From Anaeromyxobacter diazotrophicus (lineage in GTDB: Bacteria > Myxococcota > Myxococcia > Myxococcales > Anaeromyxobacteraceae): a stretch of DNA of 64,000 nucleotides. The stretch spans positions 372,001-436,000 of the forward strand of contig NZ_BJTG01000004.1 in the NCBI RefSeq assembly GCF_013340205.1. Reading direction: 5' to 3'. Of the stretch, positions 55,228-64,000 are shown piece after piece (within the stretch, counting starts at the first letter, position 1; each line of letters opens with the position of its first letter). Under the pieces are notes generated by a model that made no database searches, had not been told where the DNA came from, and saw only the letters and a list, made by a program, of their open reading frames with translations. The translations under genes and the position numbers were made by a program.

Positions 55228-56769
55228 TCACGGCGCGCGCCCCTCCTCCTCCTCGGGCGCCGGCTCCCGCTCCGCCTGGGCGGAGCGGGGCGGTCCGGCG
55301 GCGATCTCCGGAGGGTGGCGCCGCGCGTCGGCGCGCAGCCTGAAGGCCTGGAGCAGGAGCGCCGCCCCGAGCCAGAGGCCGAGCACGATGGCCGGCGCGA
55401 GCACGACGCGCGGGAAGAGCAGCGCCGCCACCGCCAGCAGCACCAGCGCGGCCCCGGCCGCCAGCACCAGCGTCGCCTCCGCCGGCCCGAGCACGCGGTA
55501 GCCGCCCAGGGCGGCGCCGACGGTGTTGCCGATGCGGATGGCGCCCGCCGTCTTCACCGCCGAGCCCTCGCGCCGCTGCCGCCGCGGGCGCTCCGGGGGG
55601 CGGGCGGGCCGCGGGTGCAGCGGCCGCAGGCGCGGGCCGAGCACCACCTCGGTGGCGTGCGTCAGGTCCTCCTCGAAGGTGTCCTCCATCTCGCGCGCGA
55701 AGCCCTCGTCCTCCACCGCCACGTCGAGCTCCCAGTTGCCGAGCCAGCTCGCCACGTTGAGGTTCGAGGAGCCGACGCGCGCCCAGCGGCTGTCCGCCAC
55801 CGCCGTCTTCGCGTGGAGCATGGGGCCGTTCCACTCGAACACCCGCACCCCCGCCTCGAGCAGCGGGCGGTAGCCGGCGGTGCCGAGCCGCTTCACCAGG
55901 CCGAGGTCGCTCGAGCCCGGCACCAGGAAGCGCACGTCGACCCCGTCGAGCGCCGCGGCCCGCAGGCTCTGCACGTACACCGGCGAGCCCACGAAGTAGG
56001 CGTCGGTGATCCAGAGCGTCTGGCGCGCGGTGGCCGCGATCAGCTGGTCGAGGCGGAGGAGCCCGGCGGTGGCCGGCTCGGTGCCGATGACCCGCAGCGC
56101 CACCCCGCCCGCCGGCGCCAGCGCCTCCTGGTCCACGAGCTCGCCCGGCGGGAGGGCCGGACCGGCCTCGGCCCAGACGCGGGCGAAGGCGCGGGCCAGG
56201 CCAGCGACCGCCGGACCCTCCACCCGCACGCCGGTGTCGCGCCACGGCGCGAGGCCGCGGGCCGGATCGCCGGCCCAGCGCTCGGCGAGGCAGAGGCCGG
56301 TCACGAAGCCGACGCACCCGTCCACCAGCAGGCTCTTGCGGTGGTTGCGCCGGAGCCAGCCCAGGGGGCGGTCCACGCGGAACGGGTTGAAGCAGCGGAC
56401 CTCGACCCCGCCCGCCTCGAGCCGCCGCCAGAAGCGCCGGCCGGCCTCGCCGCGCGCGCCGAGCCAGTCGTAGAGGACGCGGGTCCGCACCCCGCGCTGC
56501 GCGGCCGCCACCAGCGCGTCCGCGAAGCGGTTCCCCAGCGCGTCGTCGGCGAGGATGTAGGCCTCGAGGCAGATGGATCGCTGGGCCCCCCCGATCGCCT
56601 CCAGCCAGGCGGGGAAGTTCTCGGCCGCGTCGAGGAGCAGCTCGAGGCGGTTGTCCGGCACGAGCGGGGCCCCGGCCGCGCGCGAGAACGCTTGCTCGCC
56701 GGCCGCCCGCAGGTGGTCGCGCGAGTCCCACGGGGCGCGCCCGGCCGCCCAGCTCGCCTGGAGAGGCAT
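55228..56769 (-). CDS. phospholipase D / cardiolipin synthase-like protein
   Basis: 513 residues from ATG 56769 (an in-frame start at 56856 would add 29). Two HKD motifs: HRKSLLVDGCVGFVTG and HAKTAVADSRWARVGSSN, plus NLNVASWLGNWELDV, as in cardiolipin synthase ClsB. Two C-terminal membrane segments (about 410-465) are unusual for ClsB, which is more often amphitropic. Divergent from the methyltransferase. Confidence 0.86.
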   Translation of the reverse strand: MPLQASWAAGRAPWDSRDHLRAAGEQAFSRAAGAPLVPDNRLELLLDAAENFPAWLEAIGGAQRSICLEAYILADDALGNRFADALVAAAQRGVRTRVLYDWLGARGEAGRRFWRRLEAGGVEVRCFNPFRVDRPLGWLRRNHRKSLLVDGCVGFVTGLCLAERWAGDPARGLAPWRDTGVRVEGPAVAGLARAFARVWAEAGPALPPGELVDQEALAPAGGVALRVIGTEPATAGLLRLDQLIAATARQTLWITDAYFVGSPVYVQSLRAAALDGVDVRFLVPGSSDLGLVKRLGTAGYRPLLEAGVRVFEWNGPMLHAKTAVADSRWARVGSSNLNVASWLGNWELDVAVEDEGFAREMEDTFEEDLTHATEVVLGPRLRPLHPRPARPPERPRRQRREGSAVKTAGAIRIGNTVGAALGGYRVLGPAEATLVLAAGAALVLLAVAALLFPRVVLAPAIVLGLWLGAALLLQAFRLRADARRHPPEIAAGPPRSAQAEREPAPEEEEGRAP

Positions 56770-56896
56770 CCCCCGAGTTGTAACCCGGCCGCTCGCTGCC
56801 GGCGCGGAGTCCATCGAAGGAACGTCCCCGCACCCGGCGGCCCCGACGGGGGCCACTGCCCGTCAAGTCGCGCACCGGACGGCGGGGAGGCGCATC

Positions 56897-57562
56897 TTGC
56901 ACGCCGTGCCACGCCCGAACGACGCCCCGGCCCCCCGCGGCGGCCTGCCCGCGAGCTGGAAGGCGCTCGCCATTCGCCACTACCACGAGCGCGCGGTGCG
57001 GTACGAGGAGCGGGTCTCGCGCGGGCTGCTGGCGAGCCTGCGCTGGCGGGAGCGCGAGGCGGTGCTGCGGCTCGCCGACCTGGCCTCGCCGGCGCGGCGC
57101 ACCGTCGTCGACGTCGGCTGCGGGGGAGGGTTCTTCGCCCGCGCCGCCAAGCGGGCGGGGATGTGGGTGCACGCCGTCGACGCCGCCGCCGGCATGGTGG
57201 AGCTCGTCCGGCCGGACGTGGACCTGGCCGAGGTCGCGGACCTCGAGACGTTCGACCCCCCGCGGCGCTATGACCTCGTCATCTGCTGCGGCGCGCTCGA
57301 GTTCGTGGCGAGTCCGGGGGAAGCCGTCGCGCGCCTGTGCCGCCTCTGCGCGCCCGGCGGCCGGCTCGTGCTGCAGGTGCCGCGCGAGAGCGCCGGCGGG
57401 CGCTGCTACCGCCTGCAGAAGCGCTTCGAGGGCCTCCGGACGGTCCTCTACCGGCGCGACGCGCTGGTGGCGGAGGTGGCGGCGCACGGTCTCGCCCCCG
57501 CTGGCGAGGCCTTCCCGCTGCCGTACAACATGGTGGTCGCGTTCGACGCGCCTGGGTGCTGA
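56897..57562 (+). CDS. class I SAM-dependent methyltransferase
   Basis: 221 residues. SAM-binding motif VVDVGCGGGFFARAAKRAG, then VHAVDAAAGMVELV, YDLVICCGALEFV, LCAPGGRLVLQVP. TTG at 56897 is chosen because GGGGAGG lies six bases before it; GTG at 56906 is an alternative. Methyl acceptor unknown. Confidence 0.82.
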   Translation: MHAVPRPNDAPAPRGGLPASWKALAIRHYHERAVRYEERVSRGLLASLRWREREAVLRLADLASPARRTVVDVGCGGGFFARAAKRAGMWVHAVDAAAGMVELVRPDVDLAEVADLETFDPPRRYDLVICCGALEFVASPGEAVARLCRLCAPGGRLVLQVPRESAGGRCYRLQKRFEGLRTVLYRRDALVAEVAAHGLAPAGEAFPLPYNMVVAFDAPGC

Positions 57563-57650
57563 GCGACATGGGGCGGTCCGCGCGCCACCCATAGGAGGCT
57601 GGCGCGACGCCCCTTCCCGCTGGCGGCGTAGCGATTCCGTGGCTTCCAGC

Positions 57651-57667
57651 CCGGCACGGGGTTCGCA
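57651..57667 (+). promoter_or_regulatory. sigma-54-like promoter of the chemoreceptor gene
   Basis: CCGGCACGGGGTTCGCA: GGCACG in the -24 box matches fully and GCA in the -12 box matches, with one mismatch in TTGC (TCGC). 109 bases before the ATG. Confidence 0.4.
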
Positions 57668-57775
57668 AAGAGGCACCGCTGTCGTCGGTCCAGACGACAC
57701 AGCTGCGGCTGAGCGGGCGTGGCGGCGTCGAGCTCGACGCAGCGCGCGCCGGCAGCCGGACGAAGGCGGAGCGAG

Positions 57776-59845
57776 ATGCGCACGACTGGAAAGATCATCG
57801 TCCTCGGGGTCGGGGCCGCGGTCCTGGTGGGAGCCGGCCTCGGCCTCTACATGGTGAAGCTCAGCGCCGACGACACCGACGTCCGGATCGCGGAGCTGGA
57901 CCGGACGCTGCGCGAGAACTTCGACCGCAACGCGCGCCTGCAGGTCGAGCAGGCGGTCTCGATGCTCCAGCAGATCGTGGACCGCGCCAATCGCGGGGAG
58001 CTGTCGCAGGAGCAGGCGAAGCTCATGGGCGCCGACTTCCTGCGCAAGCTCCGGTACGACAAGGACGGCTACTTCTGGGCCGACGACTACGACGGCGTGA
58101 ACGTCGTCCTGCTCGGCAGGGCGGACGAGGGGAAGAGCCGGATCGACAAGCCGGACGCGAAGGGCAAGCGGTGGGTCCGGGACTTCCTCTCCAACGGGCG
58201 GTCCGGCGGCGGGTACACGGACTACTACATGGTGCGGCAGGAGGGCGGCCCGCAGCTGCCGAAGCGCGCCTACACGCTGGCCTTCGCCCCATTCGGCTGG
58301 GTCGTCGGGACGGGGAACTACGTCGACGACATCGAGGTGGCGGTGAGCGCCAAGCGGGAGGCGGCGCTCGCGGCGCGGAGGACCCAGCTCGTGGCCATCG
58401 CGCTCATGGTGCTCCTCACCACGGCGCTGGTCGCGGGCGTGGCCGTCGTCCTCGCCCGCTCCGTCGCGCGCCCGCTGACGCGGGTGGCGGACGAGGCGCG
58501 GCGGGTGCAGCGGGCCTTCGCCGAGGGCCGGCTCTCGACGCGGGCCGACGCCGCGGCGATCCACCCGGAGTTCCGCCCCATCCTCGAGGGGATGAACCAC
58601 GCCCTCGACACCGTCTTCGTGCCGTTCTCGACCATGACGGAGTACGTCGAGCGGATCTCGCACGGCGACATCCCGGAGCGCCGGACGGCCGAGGTGCACG
58701 GCGACGTGGTCGCCATGCAGGCGTCGCTCAACCGCTGCATCGACTCGGTCCGGGCGCTGGTCGCGGACGCGAACGCGCTCGCGCGGGCGGGCGTCGCGGG
58801 GCAGCTCGAGACCCGCGCCGACGCCGCGCGCCACGAGGGCGAGTTCCGCAAGGTGGTCGAGGGCGTGAACGCCACGCTCGACGCGGTGGTGGGGCCGATG
58901 CGGGAGTCCTCGCGGGTGCTGGAGCAGCTCGCGGGCCGGGACCTGCGCGCGCGCGTGAAGGGCGAGTACCAGGGCGAGCTGGCGCGCATGAAGGAGGCGG
59001 TGAACGGGACGGCGGAGGCGCTGCACCAGGCGCTGGCGCAGGTCGCCCACGCCGTCGACCAGGTGTCGTCGGCGGCGGGGCAGATCGCGGCCTCCAGCCA
59101 GACCGTGGCGTCGGGCGCCTCCGAGCAGGCGAGCTCCCTGGAGGAGACCTCCTCCAGCCTGGAGTCGATGGCGATGATCACGAAGCAGGCCGCCGACAGC
59201 GCCCAGCAGGCGAACGGCCTCGCGGAGCTCGCCAAGGCGGCGGCGACGGAGGGCGGCGCCGCCATCGAGCAGATGTCGGGCGCGATGGCGAAGATCAAGG
59301 CCTCGGCCTCGGGCACCTCGCAGATCATCAAGGACATCAACGAGATCGCGTTCCAGACCAACCTCCTCGCGCTCAACGCCGCGGTGGAGGCGGCGCGCGC
59401 CGGCGAGGCCGGGCGCGGCTTCGCGGTGGTGGCGGAGGAGGTCCGGTCGCTGGCGCTGCGCTCGAAGGAGGCCGCCAACAAGACCGAGGACCTGATCCGC
59501 GACTCGGTGAGGCAGGCGGGCGAGGGCGAGCTGACCGCGAAGCACGTGGCCGAGGTCCTGGCCGGGATCTCGACCTCCGTGTCGAAGGTGACGGACATCG
59601 TGGCCGAGATCGCCGCCTCCGGGAAGGAGCAGGCCGCCGGCATCGACCAGGTGACGAGGGCGGTGGAGCAGGTGAACCAGGTCACGCAGCAGAACGCGGC
59701 CAACTCCGAGGAGTCGTCCTCGGCCGCGGCGGAGCTCTCCGGTCAGGCCCAGGAGCTGGCGGCGATGGTGGGGATGTTCCAGCTCGAGCGCGCGGCCGCG
59801 GCGGCGCCGCGCCGGCGCGCGCCGGCGACGGAGGCCCGCGCGTAA
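57776..59845 (+). CDS. methyl-accepting chemotaxis protein with single Cache domain
   Basis: 689 residues. Membrane segment 7-27, periplasmic single-Cache domain about 35-195 ([31 protein letters not shown]), membrane segment about 200-225, HAMP and helical region about 225-420, then the signalling domain with the hairpin tip [44 protein letters not shown]. Long HAMP-like repeats between the membrane and signalling domains are visible ([30 protein letters not shown]). No che genes are in the window. ATG 57776 behind GGCGGAGCGAG. Confidence 0.93.
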   Translation: MRTTGKIIVLGVGAAVLVGAGLGLYMVKLSADDTDVRIAELDRTLRENFDRNARLQVEQAVSMLQQIVDRANRGELSQEQAKLMGADFLRKLRYDKDGYFWADDYDGVNVVLLGRADEGKSRIDKPDAKGKRWVRDFLSNGRSGGGYTDYYMVRQEGGPQLPKRAYTLAFAPFGWVVGTGNYVDDIEVAVSAKREAALAARRTQLVAIALMVLLTTALVAGVAVVLARSVARPLTRVADEARRVQRAFAEGRLSTRADAAAIHPEFRPILEGMNHALDTVFVPFSTMTEYVERISHGDIPERRTAEVHGDVVAMQASLNRCIDSVRALVADANALARAGVAGQLETRADAARHEGEFRKVVEGVNATLDAVVGPMRESSRVLEQLAGRDLRARVKGEYQGELARMKEAVNGTAEALHQALAQVAHAVDQVSSAAGQIAASSQTVASGASEQASSLEETSSSLESMAMITKQAADSAQQANGLAELAKAAATEGGAAIEQMSGAMAKIKASASGTSQIIKDINEIAFQTNLLALNAAVEAARAGEAGRGFAVVAEEVRSLALRSKEAANKTEDLIRDSVRQAGEGELTAKHVAEVLAGISTSVSKVTDIVAEIAASGKEQAAGIDQVTRAVEQVNQVTQQNAANSEESSSAAAELSGQAQELAAMVGMFQLERAAAAAPRRRAPATEARA

Positions 59846-59852
59846 GGCTGGG

Positions 59853-59951
59853 TGGCGGTAGAGCAGGGGAATCGAACCCCCCGACAGCGCCGTTCAGCAC
59901 CATCCACCGGTTTTGAAGACCGGGCCCGGCACCAGCCCAGGACGCTCTACC
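59853..59951 (-). tRNA. selC: tRNA-Sec (anticodon UCA)
   Basis: 99-base tRNA, 5' end at 59951. Acceptor stem of eight pairs (GGTAGAGC/GCTCTACC), anticodon stem CCGGT/ACCGG with loop CTTCAAA (U33, UCA), long variable arm with GTGCT/GGCGC pairing, T stem of five pairs (GGGGG-TTCGATT-CCCCT) directly abutting the acceptor, giving the 8/5 helix of bacterial tRNA-Sec. D region CCTGG...CCGGG. Encoded GCCA at the 3' end, as in Escherichia coli selC. It decodes UGA as selenocysteine with SelA, SelB and SelD, which are not in the window. Confidence 0.95.
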
Positions 59952-59958
59952 GCGGTCG

Positions 59959-59987
59959 GGTTTACGCGGTGCGCCGGGCACGGTCAA
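59959..59987 (-). promoter_or_regulatory. sigma-70-type promoter for selC
   Basis: Minus strand TTGACC, 17 bases, TAAACC, seven bases before the tRNA 5' end. Spacing to the start of the tRNA fits a directly initiated tRNA transcript. Confidence 0.6.
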
Positions 59988-60021
59988 GCATCCGCCCTTA
60001 TCTGAAGGGGCGGGGCGGCCG

Positions 60022-61308
60022 GTGCCGACGACCAACTACATCGCGCTCGCGATCCCCTTCTTCCTCCTCCTCATCGGGGTCGAGCTGCTCGCGGCGCGGG
60101 CCCGCCGGCGCGCGGTCTACCGCCTCGCGGACGCGCTGGCGGACCTCGGCTGCGGGGTCGGACAGCAGGTGGTGCTCGTCTTCGCGGGCGCGGCGCTGCT
60201 CGCCGCCTACGCCTGGCTCTATCAGCACGCGCGGCTCGTCACCTTCCGGCCCGGGAGCGGCTGGCCCTGGCTCGTCGCCTTCGTCGCCGTGGACGTCGCC
60301 TATTACTGGTGGCACCGTCTCTCGCACGAGGTGAACCTGCTCTGGGCCGCCCACGCCGTGCACCACCAGTCCGAGGACTACAACCTCGCGGTCGCGCTCC
60401 GGCAGTCCGTCCTGACGAGCTTCACCTCGCTCCCGTTCTACCTGCCGATGGCGTTCCTGGGCGTGCCGACGGCGGTCTACGCCACCAGCGTGGCGGTGAG
60501 CACGCTCTACCAGTTCTGGATCCACACCGAGCTGGTGGGGAAGCTCGGGCCGCTGGAGCGGGTCCTCAACACGCCCTCGCACCACCGCGTCCACCACGCG
60601 GTGAACCCGCAGTACCTCGACAAGAACTACGGGGCGATCCTCATCGTGTGGGACCGGCTCTTCGGCACCTTCCGCGAGGAGCGCGCGCCGGCGGTCTACG
60701 GCACGACCAAGCCGCTCGCGAGCTTCAACCCGGCCTGGGCGCAGGTGCAGACGTGGTTCGAGATCGCCGAGAAGGCGCGGGCGCTGCCGCGCCGCCGCGA
60801 CCGCCTGCGCCTGTGGCTCGCCTCGCCCGCGGTGGACCCGCTCGGACGCCCGGCGCCCACCGAGGAGGCGCTGCGGGCGCGGCCGCGCCACGACGTCCTG
60901 CTCGCCCCGGCGCTGCAGGGCTACGCCCTCGTCCAGTTCGCGCCGCTGGTGGCGGCCACCTTCGTCATGCTCCTCGCGCAGGACACCGCGCCGAGGGGCG
61001 CGCTGGCCGCCGCGGGCGCGCTCGCGCTGTGGACGCTCGCCTCGCTGGGCGGCCTCCTCGATCGGAGGGGCTGGGCGTGGCCGGTGGAGGGGGCGCGCCT
61101 GCTGGCGGTGGGCGCCGCGCTCGCGGCGGCGCGGCCGCTCGGGACCGCGGCCAGCGTCGCGGCCGGCGCGGCCTGGGCGGCGGGGAGCGCCCTGTGGCTC
61201 GCCCGGGCGGCGCGCGCTCAGCCCGGCGGGACCGACTCGTCGGCGCCGGTGCCGCGCGTCTTGGACGGGCGGGCGCCGGCGGCCGGCGGGGCGTGCTCCT
61301 CGCCGTAG
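60022..61308 (+). CDS. fatty acid hydroxylase / sterol desaturase family protein
   Basis: 428 residues from GTG 60022. Di-iron histidine boxes are visible: HRLSHE, HAVHHQSE, H in WIHTEL, HHRVHH. Several membrane helices surround them, and the C-terminal ~130 residues add four more. Resembles alkylglycerol monooxygenase and sterol desaturase-like proteins. The last 91 bases overlap the convergent nucleotidase gene. Lipid substrate unknown. Confidence 0.85.
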   Translation: MPTTNYIALAIPFFLLLIGVELLAARARRRAVYRLADALADLGCGVGQQVVLVFAGAALLAAYAWLYQHARLVTFRPGSGWPWLVAFVAVDVAYYWWHRLSHEVNLLWAAHAVHHQSEDYNLAVALRQSVLTSFTSLPFYLPMAFLGVPTAVYATSVAVSTLYQFWIHTELVGKLGPLERVLNTPSHHRVHHAVNPQYLDKNYGAILIVWDRLFGTFREERAPAVYGTTKPLASFNPAWAQVQTWFEIAEKARALPRRRDRLRLWLASPAVDPLGRPAPTEEALRARPRHDVLLAPALQGYALVQFAPLVAATFVMLLAQDTAPRGALAAAGALALWTLASLGGLLDRRGWAWPVEGARLLAVGAALAAARPLGTAASVAAGAAWAAGSALWLARAARAQPGGTDSSAPVPRVLDGRAPAAGGACSSP

Positions 61309-62882
61309 GGCGCCATCCGCAGCATGAGCCGCTCGTGCGGCATGGCGGCCCGGAGCGCGCGCAGGTACTGCATGGGCGAGTAGAAGACGAAGTTCGAGAC
61401 GCGGCTCGTGTAGATGCAGGCGTAGTCCTCGATCTGCTCCCCGAAGCGCGAGTTCTCGTTCCCCTCCTTGAAGGTGAGGCCCCAGTACTTGTTGAAGCCG
61501 AGCTCGACCGCGCGCTCCAGCTCCCGGACGCGCGCGTCGGCGTCGCGCACCGCGCGCCGCAGCTGCTCCAGCTCGTGCTTCATCTCGCGCCGCTCCGCCT
61601 CGACCTGCGTCCGGGTCGCCGGGTCGCGCGCGTCGCGCTCCAGCCGGCGGTCGAGCGCGTTGAGGCCTGCCTTGCGGACCGAGATCTCGTCGTCGAGCCG
61701 CGCCCGCAGCTCCTCCAGCCGCGCCATCTCCTCCAGCGAGGGCGAGCTCTTCTCGAGCCAGGCGAGCTCCGCCTCCAGCTCCGGCACGATCATGCAGGTG
61801 CGCCAGAGCGAGCTCTTCCGGGAGCGGAGGATGTCGCCGTAGATGTGGTCGCCCACGTAGAGGACCCGGTCGCCGCCGATCCCGCCCAGCCGCTCGAACG
61901 CGTGCAGGCTGCCGCCCTGGTAGACCACCCCGCGCTCGAGGGCCGCCGCCGGGCCCAGCACCTCGCCGCGCGCCGAGAGCTGCAGCACCGGCCGCTCCTC
62001 CGAGAACCACCCCGGCTTCTGCGCGCCGGTGAGGATGACGTCGAAGTAGTTCTTCCAGCTCGGGTACTCGGGCAGGACGCCGTCGAGGATGAAGCTCATC
62101 ACCGCCTCGGTGTAGTCCGCGAACGAGTTGGTGAGGAGGAACAGCTTCTTGCCGCCCGAGCGCAGCTTGTGCAGCGCCGGGCCGAGCTCCAGGTCCTTCA
62201 CCAGGAACCGCGGCAGGTCGGCCTTCACGATCTGCTTCAGCGTGTCGTCGCGGTGGACGGTGTCGATCGAGTTGCGGATGTCGTCGTACAGCTTGGCGTA
62301 GGGCACGCGCTCGCCGCGCCCCTCCAGGCACTCGATGATCTCGGCGAAGAGGCACGCCTCCGGCAGCGCGAACAGCGTGTCGATCCAGGCGAAGCGCGGC
62401 AGCGAGAGGTGGATCTTCTCCTCGCGGTAGAGGCGCTTCACCTCCTCGTAGGGGAGGACGCGCTTGCCGTGGTAGGCCCGGCCGCAGTGGTTGTGCCGGT
62501 CCATCTTGAAGATGTTCCCGGCCTGCTTGTCGACCACCAGGCCGCGGATGACGAAGTCCGGATCGTAGGCGAGCCCGGCCAGGACCTCCGGGTAGCCGAG
62601 GTGGTCGATCATCCTCCGCGTGGTCATGCGGAAGGCGAGCTCCTCGAGCTGCCGCAGGTGGTACATCGCGAGCGTGTAGTCCATGTCGAAGCCGACCACG
62701 TCGATCTTGTCGAGCCGCAGGTTGCGGTTGACGAAGATCTGGCGGGCGAACGGCACCTCGCGGACGGGCAGGCGATGCCGCTCGAGCAGGGCGGTCACCT
62801 CCGCGTCGCGGTAGCTGTCGCCCGCGGGCTCGTCGGCTTCCTGGCGGGAGCTTCGATCGAGTCGTCGCATCCCACCGGACAT
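61218..62882 (-). CDS. HAD-IG family 5'-nucleotidase
   Basis: 554 residues. HAD motif I FDMDYTLAMY, motif II LTNSF, motif III Lys in VILTGAQKPGWF and YVGDHIYGDIL (motif IV). An insert coiled coil (about 415-490: ARLDDEISVRKAGLNALDRRLERD). Matches the cytosolic purine 5'-nucleotidase NT5C2-like HAD-IG group. Start ATG 62882; a second ATG is four codons later. The 3' end overlaps the hydroxylase gene by 91 bases. Confidence 0.9.
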   Translation of the reverse strand: MSGGMRRLDRSSRQEADEPAGDSYRDAEVTALLERHRLPVREVPFARQIFVNRNLRLDKIDVVGFDMDYTLAMYHLRQLEELAFRMTTRRMIDHLGYPEVLAGLAYDPDFVIRGLVVDKQAGNIFKMDRHNHCGRAYHGKRVLPYEEVKRLYREEKIHLSLPRFAWIDTLFALPEACLFAEIIECLEGRGERVPYAKLYDDIRNSIDTVHRDDTLKQIVKADLPRFLVKDLELGPALHKLRSGGKKLFLLTNSFADYTEAVMSFILDGVLPEYPSWKNYFDVILTGAQKPGWFSEERPVLQLSARGEVLGPAAALERGVVYQGGSLHAFERLGGIGGDRVLYVGDHIYGDILRSRKSSLWRTCMIVPELEAELAWLEKSSPSLEEMARLEELRARLDDEISVRKAGLNALDRRLERDARDPATRTQVEAERREMKHELEQLRRAVRDADARVRELERAVELGFNKYWGLTFKEGNENSRFGEQIEDYACIYTSRVSNFVFYSPMQYLRALRAAMPHERLMLRMAPYGEEHAPPAAGARPSKTRGTGADESVPPG

Positions 62883-62968
62883 TAACCCTCCGCGGGCCGG
62901 GCCACCATTCCACCGCGGCGGGGGCCACCTTTCTTTACAGGCCCCCGGCGCTCGGGCAGGCTCCCGCC

Positions 62969-63184
62969 ATGCCGCGCCGGGCCGTGACGACCGGGGAGCT
63001 CCTGGCGCGGATCGCGGCGCTGGAGGAGCGCGTCGCCCGCCTGGAGGCGAAGCGCGCGCCGCCGGGCGACGGACGGGCCTCGTCGCCGCCGCGGCGGACG
63101 GGCCTGCGCTGCCCGGGCTGCGGGCTGCCGTTGAAGAAGCGGCGCGGCCGCTGTGCCGAATGCGGCCGGCCGCTCGAGCCGTGA
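62969..63184 (+). CDS. small coil plus zinc-ribbon protein
   Basis: 71 residues. N-terminal coiled coil (TGELLARIAALEERVARLEAK), Pro/Ser linker, and a C-terminal zinc ribbon CPGCGLPLKKRRGRCAECG. Convergent with the XRE gene. No family name known. Confidence 0.65.
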   Translation: MPRRAVTTGELLARIAALEERVARLEAKRAPPGDGRASSPPRRTGLRCPGCGLPLKKRRGRCAECGRPLEP

Positions 63185-63204
63185 AGCAGGTCGCTGCGGG
63201 GTCG

Positions 63205-63480
63205 CTACTCCGCGCACAGGTCGCGCGTGGAGACGCCGAGCGCCCGTGCGATCGCGACCACGGTGGTGAACGGAGGGTTGCGCCCGCCGCGCTCGATGAG
63301 GCTGACGTAAGCCACGGAGAGCGCCAGGGAATTCGCGAGCATCTCCTGGGTGAGACCGCGCTGGTGACGGATGGAGCGGACCTTCTCGCCGAGCTTGCGG
63401 AGCACCTCGCGGCGCGGATCGCGCGGGGGCTTCGCCTTGCTCGTCCTTCTGGGAATCCTCGTCTTGAGAGCCGTTTGCAT
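63205..63480 (-). CDS. XRE-family transcriptional regulator
   Basis: 91 residues. Helix-turn-helix (LGEKVRSIRHQRGLTQEMLANSLALSVAYVSLIERGGRNPPFTTVVAIARALGVSTRDL) preceded by a basic N-terminal tail (KTRIPRRTSKAKPPRD). Cro/C1-type DNA binding; no ligand domain. Targets unknown; the divergent M16 peptidase gene is a possible one. Confidence 0.85.
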   Translation of the reverse strand: MQTALKTRIPRRTSKAKPPRDPRREVLRKLGEKVRSIRHQRGLTQEMLANSLALSVAYVSLIERGGRNPPFTTVVAIARALGVSTRDLCAE

Positions 63481-63612
63481 GACCTCGGGGGTCCCGCGAA
63501 AGGACGCGGGGTGCGTCCCCTATAACTGATTTTTTACATCCTCGCAGCAAGCGGGCGCGCGTTGGACGGCGTCGCGGCCGGCCACTATCTTCCAGCCCGC
63601 GAAAGGAGCCCC

Positions 63613-64000
63613 GTGCCGCGCACGCCAGCAGGCCCCATCCTCGACCTCGATCGCATCGTCGCCCGCCAGCTCCCGAACGGCCTGCGGGTCCGGCTCCTCG
63701 CCGACCCGACCGTGCCGACGGTGAGCTACTACACGTTCTTCCAGGTCGGCTCGCGCAACGAGCGGCTCGGCACGACCGGGATCAGCCACCTGTTCGAGCA
63801 CATGATGTTCAACGGCGCCGCGCGCTACGGGCCGAAGGAGTTCGACCGCGTGCTCGAGTCGCGGGGCGGCAGCTCCAACGCCTACACCTCGAACGACGTC
63901 ACCGCCTACTACGAGGACTTCGCCTCCGACGCGCTCGAGACGGTGGTGGACCTCGAGAGCGACCGCATGCGCTCGCTCGCGCTCACCCCCGAGACGCTGG
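63613..64000 (+). CDS. M16 family (insulinase-like) peptidase, 5' part
   Basis: Starts at GTG 63613 with AAAGGAG upstream; runs off the window end after 129 codons. Zinc motif HLFEHMMF (HxxEH) and the following N-terminal M16 blocks (SSNAYTSNDVTAYYEDF, DLESDRMRSL) are clear. Family members are periplasmic or cytosolic pitrilysin-like peptidases. No signal sequence is visible in this start; an upstream in-frame start is not evident. Confidence 0.9.
   Translation, partial: MPRTPAGPILDLDRIVARQLPNGLRVRLLADPTVPTVSYYTFFQVGSRNERLGTTGISHLFEHMMFNGAARYGPKEFDRVLESRGGSSNAYTSNDVTAYYEDFASDALETVVDLESDRMRSLALTPETL

Noticed and set aside
55190-59545. A 1451-codon open frame on the minus strand, antisense to the phospholipase-D, methyltransferase and chemoreceptor genes
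   Set aside because: His/Arg/Val-rich translation without motifs; a GC-skew shadow of the real genes.
59853-59951. Class II tRNA-Leu or tRNA-Ser because of the long variable arm
   Set aside because: Anticodon loop CTTCAAA gives UCA, the acceptor has eight pairs and CCA is encoded; these features together specify tRNA-Sec.
59853-59951. Genomic island inserted at selC
   Set aside because: No integrase, no direct repeat of the tRNA 3' end, and flanking genes look like normal chromosomal genes in this window.

Overview
The window is very GC-rich DNA with dense, mostly co-oriented genes and frequent GTG/TTG starts. Gene content (TCA and branched-chain-type 2-oxoacid dehydrogenase genes, many lipoproteins, HEAT and PQQ-like repeat proteins, a HARE-HTH protein, a chaperone-usher locus) points to a myxobacterium-type deltaproteobacterium (Myxococcota), most like Anaeromyxobacter. 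That assignment is inferred from protein style, not from a search.

Layout. 1-3.6 kb: end of malate dehydrogenase, then sucC-sucD-ndk. 3.8-8.2 kb: CNNM/CorC protein, rlmN, PfkB-type kinase, metallophosphoesterase. 8.2-13.9 kb: a PQQ-propeller-like protein divergent from a HARE-HTH/Mrr-like protein, followed by two lipoproteins. 13.9-19.4 kb: homoserine dehydrogenase, thioesterase, SRPBCC protein, a 58-residue protein, enolase, thiC. 19.4-20.2 kb: no intact gene, but two diverged inverted copies of a ~240 bp sequence. 20.2-22.8 kb (minus): HD-GYP regulator, moaA and a rhodanese whose frame is interrupted by one UGA. 22.9-31.3 kb: lipA, 2-oxoacid dehydrogenase E1a/E1b/E2, a lipoprotein, lipoamide dehydrogenase and a LipB-Nudix fusion, i.e. 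a dehydrogenase complex with the enzymes that lipoylate it. 31.4-42.6 kb: citramalate-synthase-like protein lacking catalytic residues, HhH protein, zinc-ribbon protein, glycosyltransferase, amidohydrolase, small membrane protein, NlpC/P60-like lipoprotein, MFS transporter, UvrD-type helicase. 42.7-47.7 kb: M48 peptidase, lidless Hsp70, SCP2-like protein, tRNA-Val, histidine kinase. 47.8-52.2 kb (minus): DUF4402-type chaperone-usher operon. 52.6-64 kb: ECF sigma factor, EamA transporter, phospholipase D-like protein, methyltransferase, chemoreceptor, tRNA-Sec (selC), hydroxylase, HAD nucleotidase, XRE regulator and the start of an M16 peptidase.

The most notable result is internally consistent evidence for selenocysteine decoding. 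A tRNA with anticodon UCA, an 8-bp acceptor stem, a long variable arm, encoded CCA and a good promoter lies at 59853-59951. A periplasmic rhodanese at 20191-20589 has an in-frame UGA where homologues generally have Cys, five residues after the catalytic Cys. The UGA is followed at the right distance by a hairpin that fits the bacterial SECIS rule. Its 41-codon downstream part is well-preserved rhodanese sequence and it sits directly behind moaA. It would be missed or called truncated by standard gene finding.
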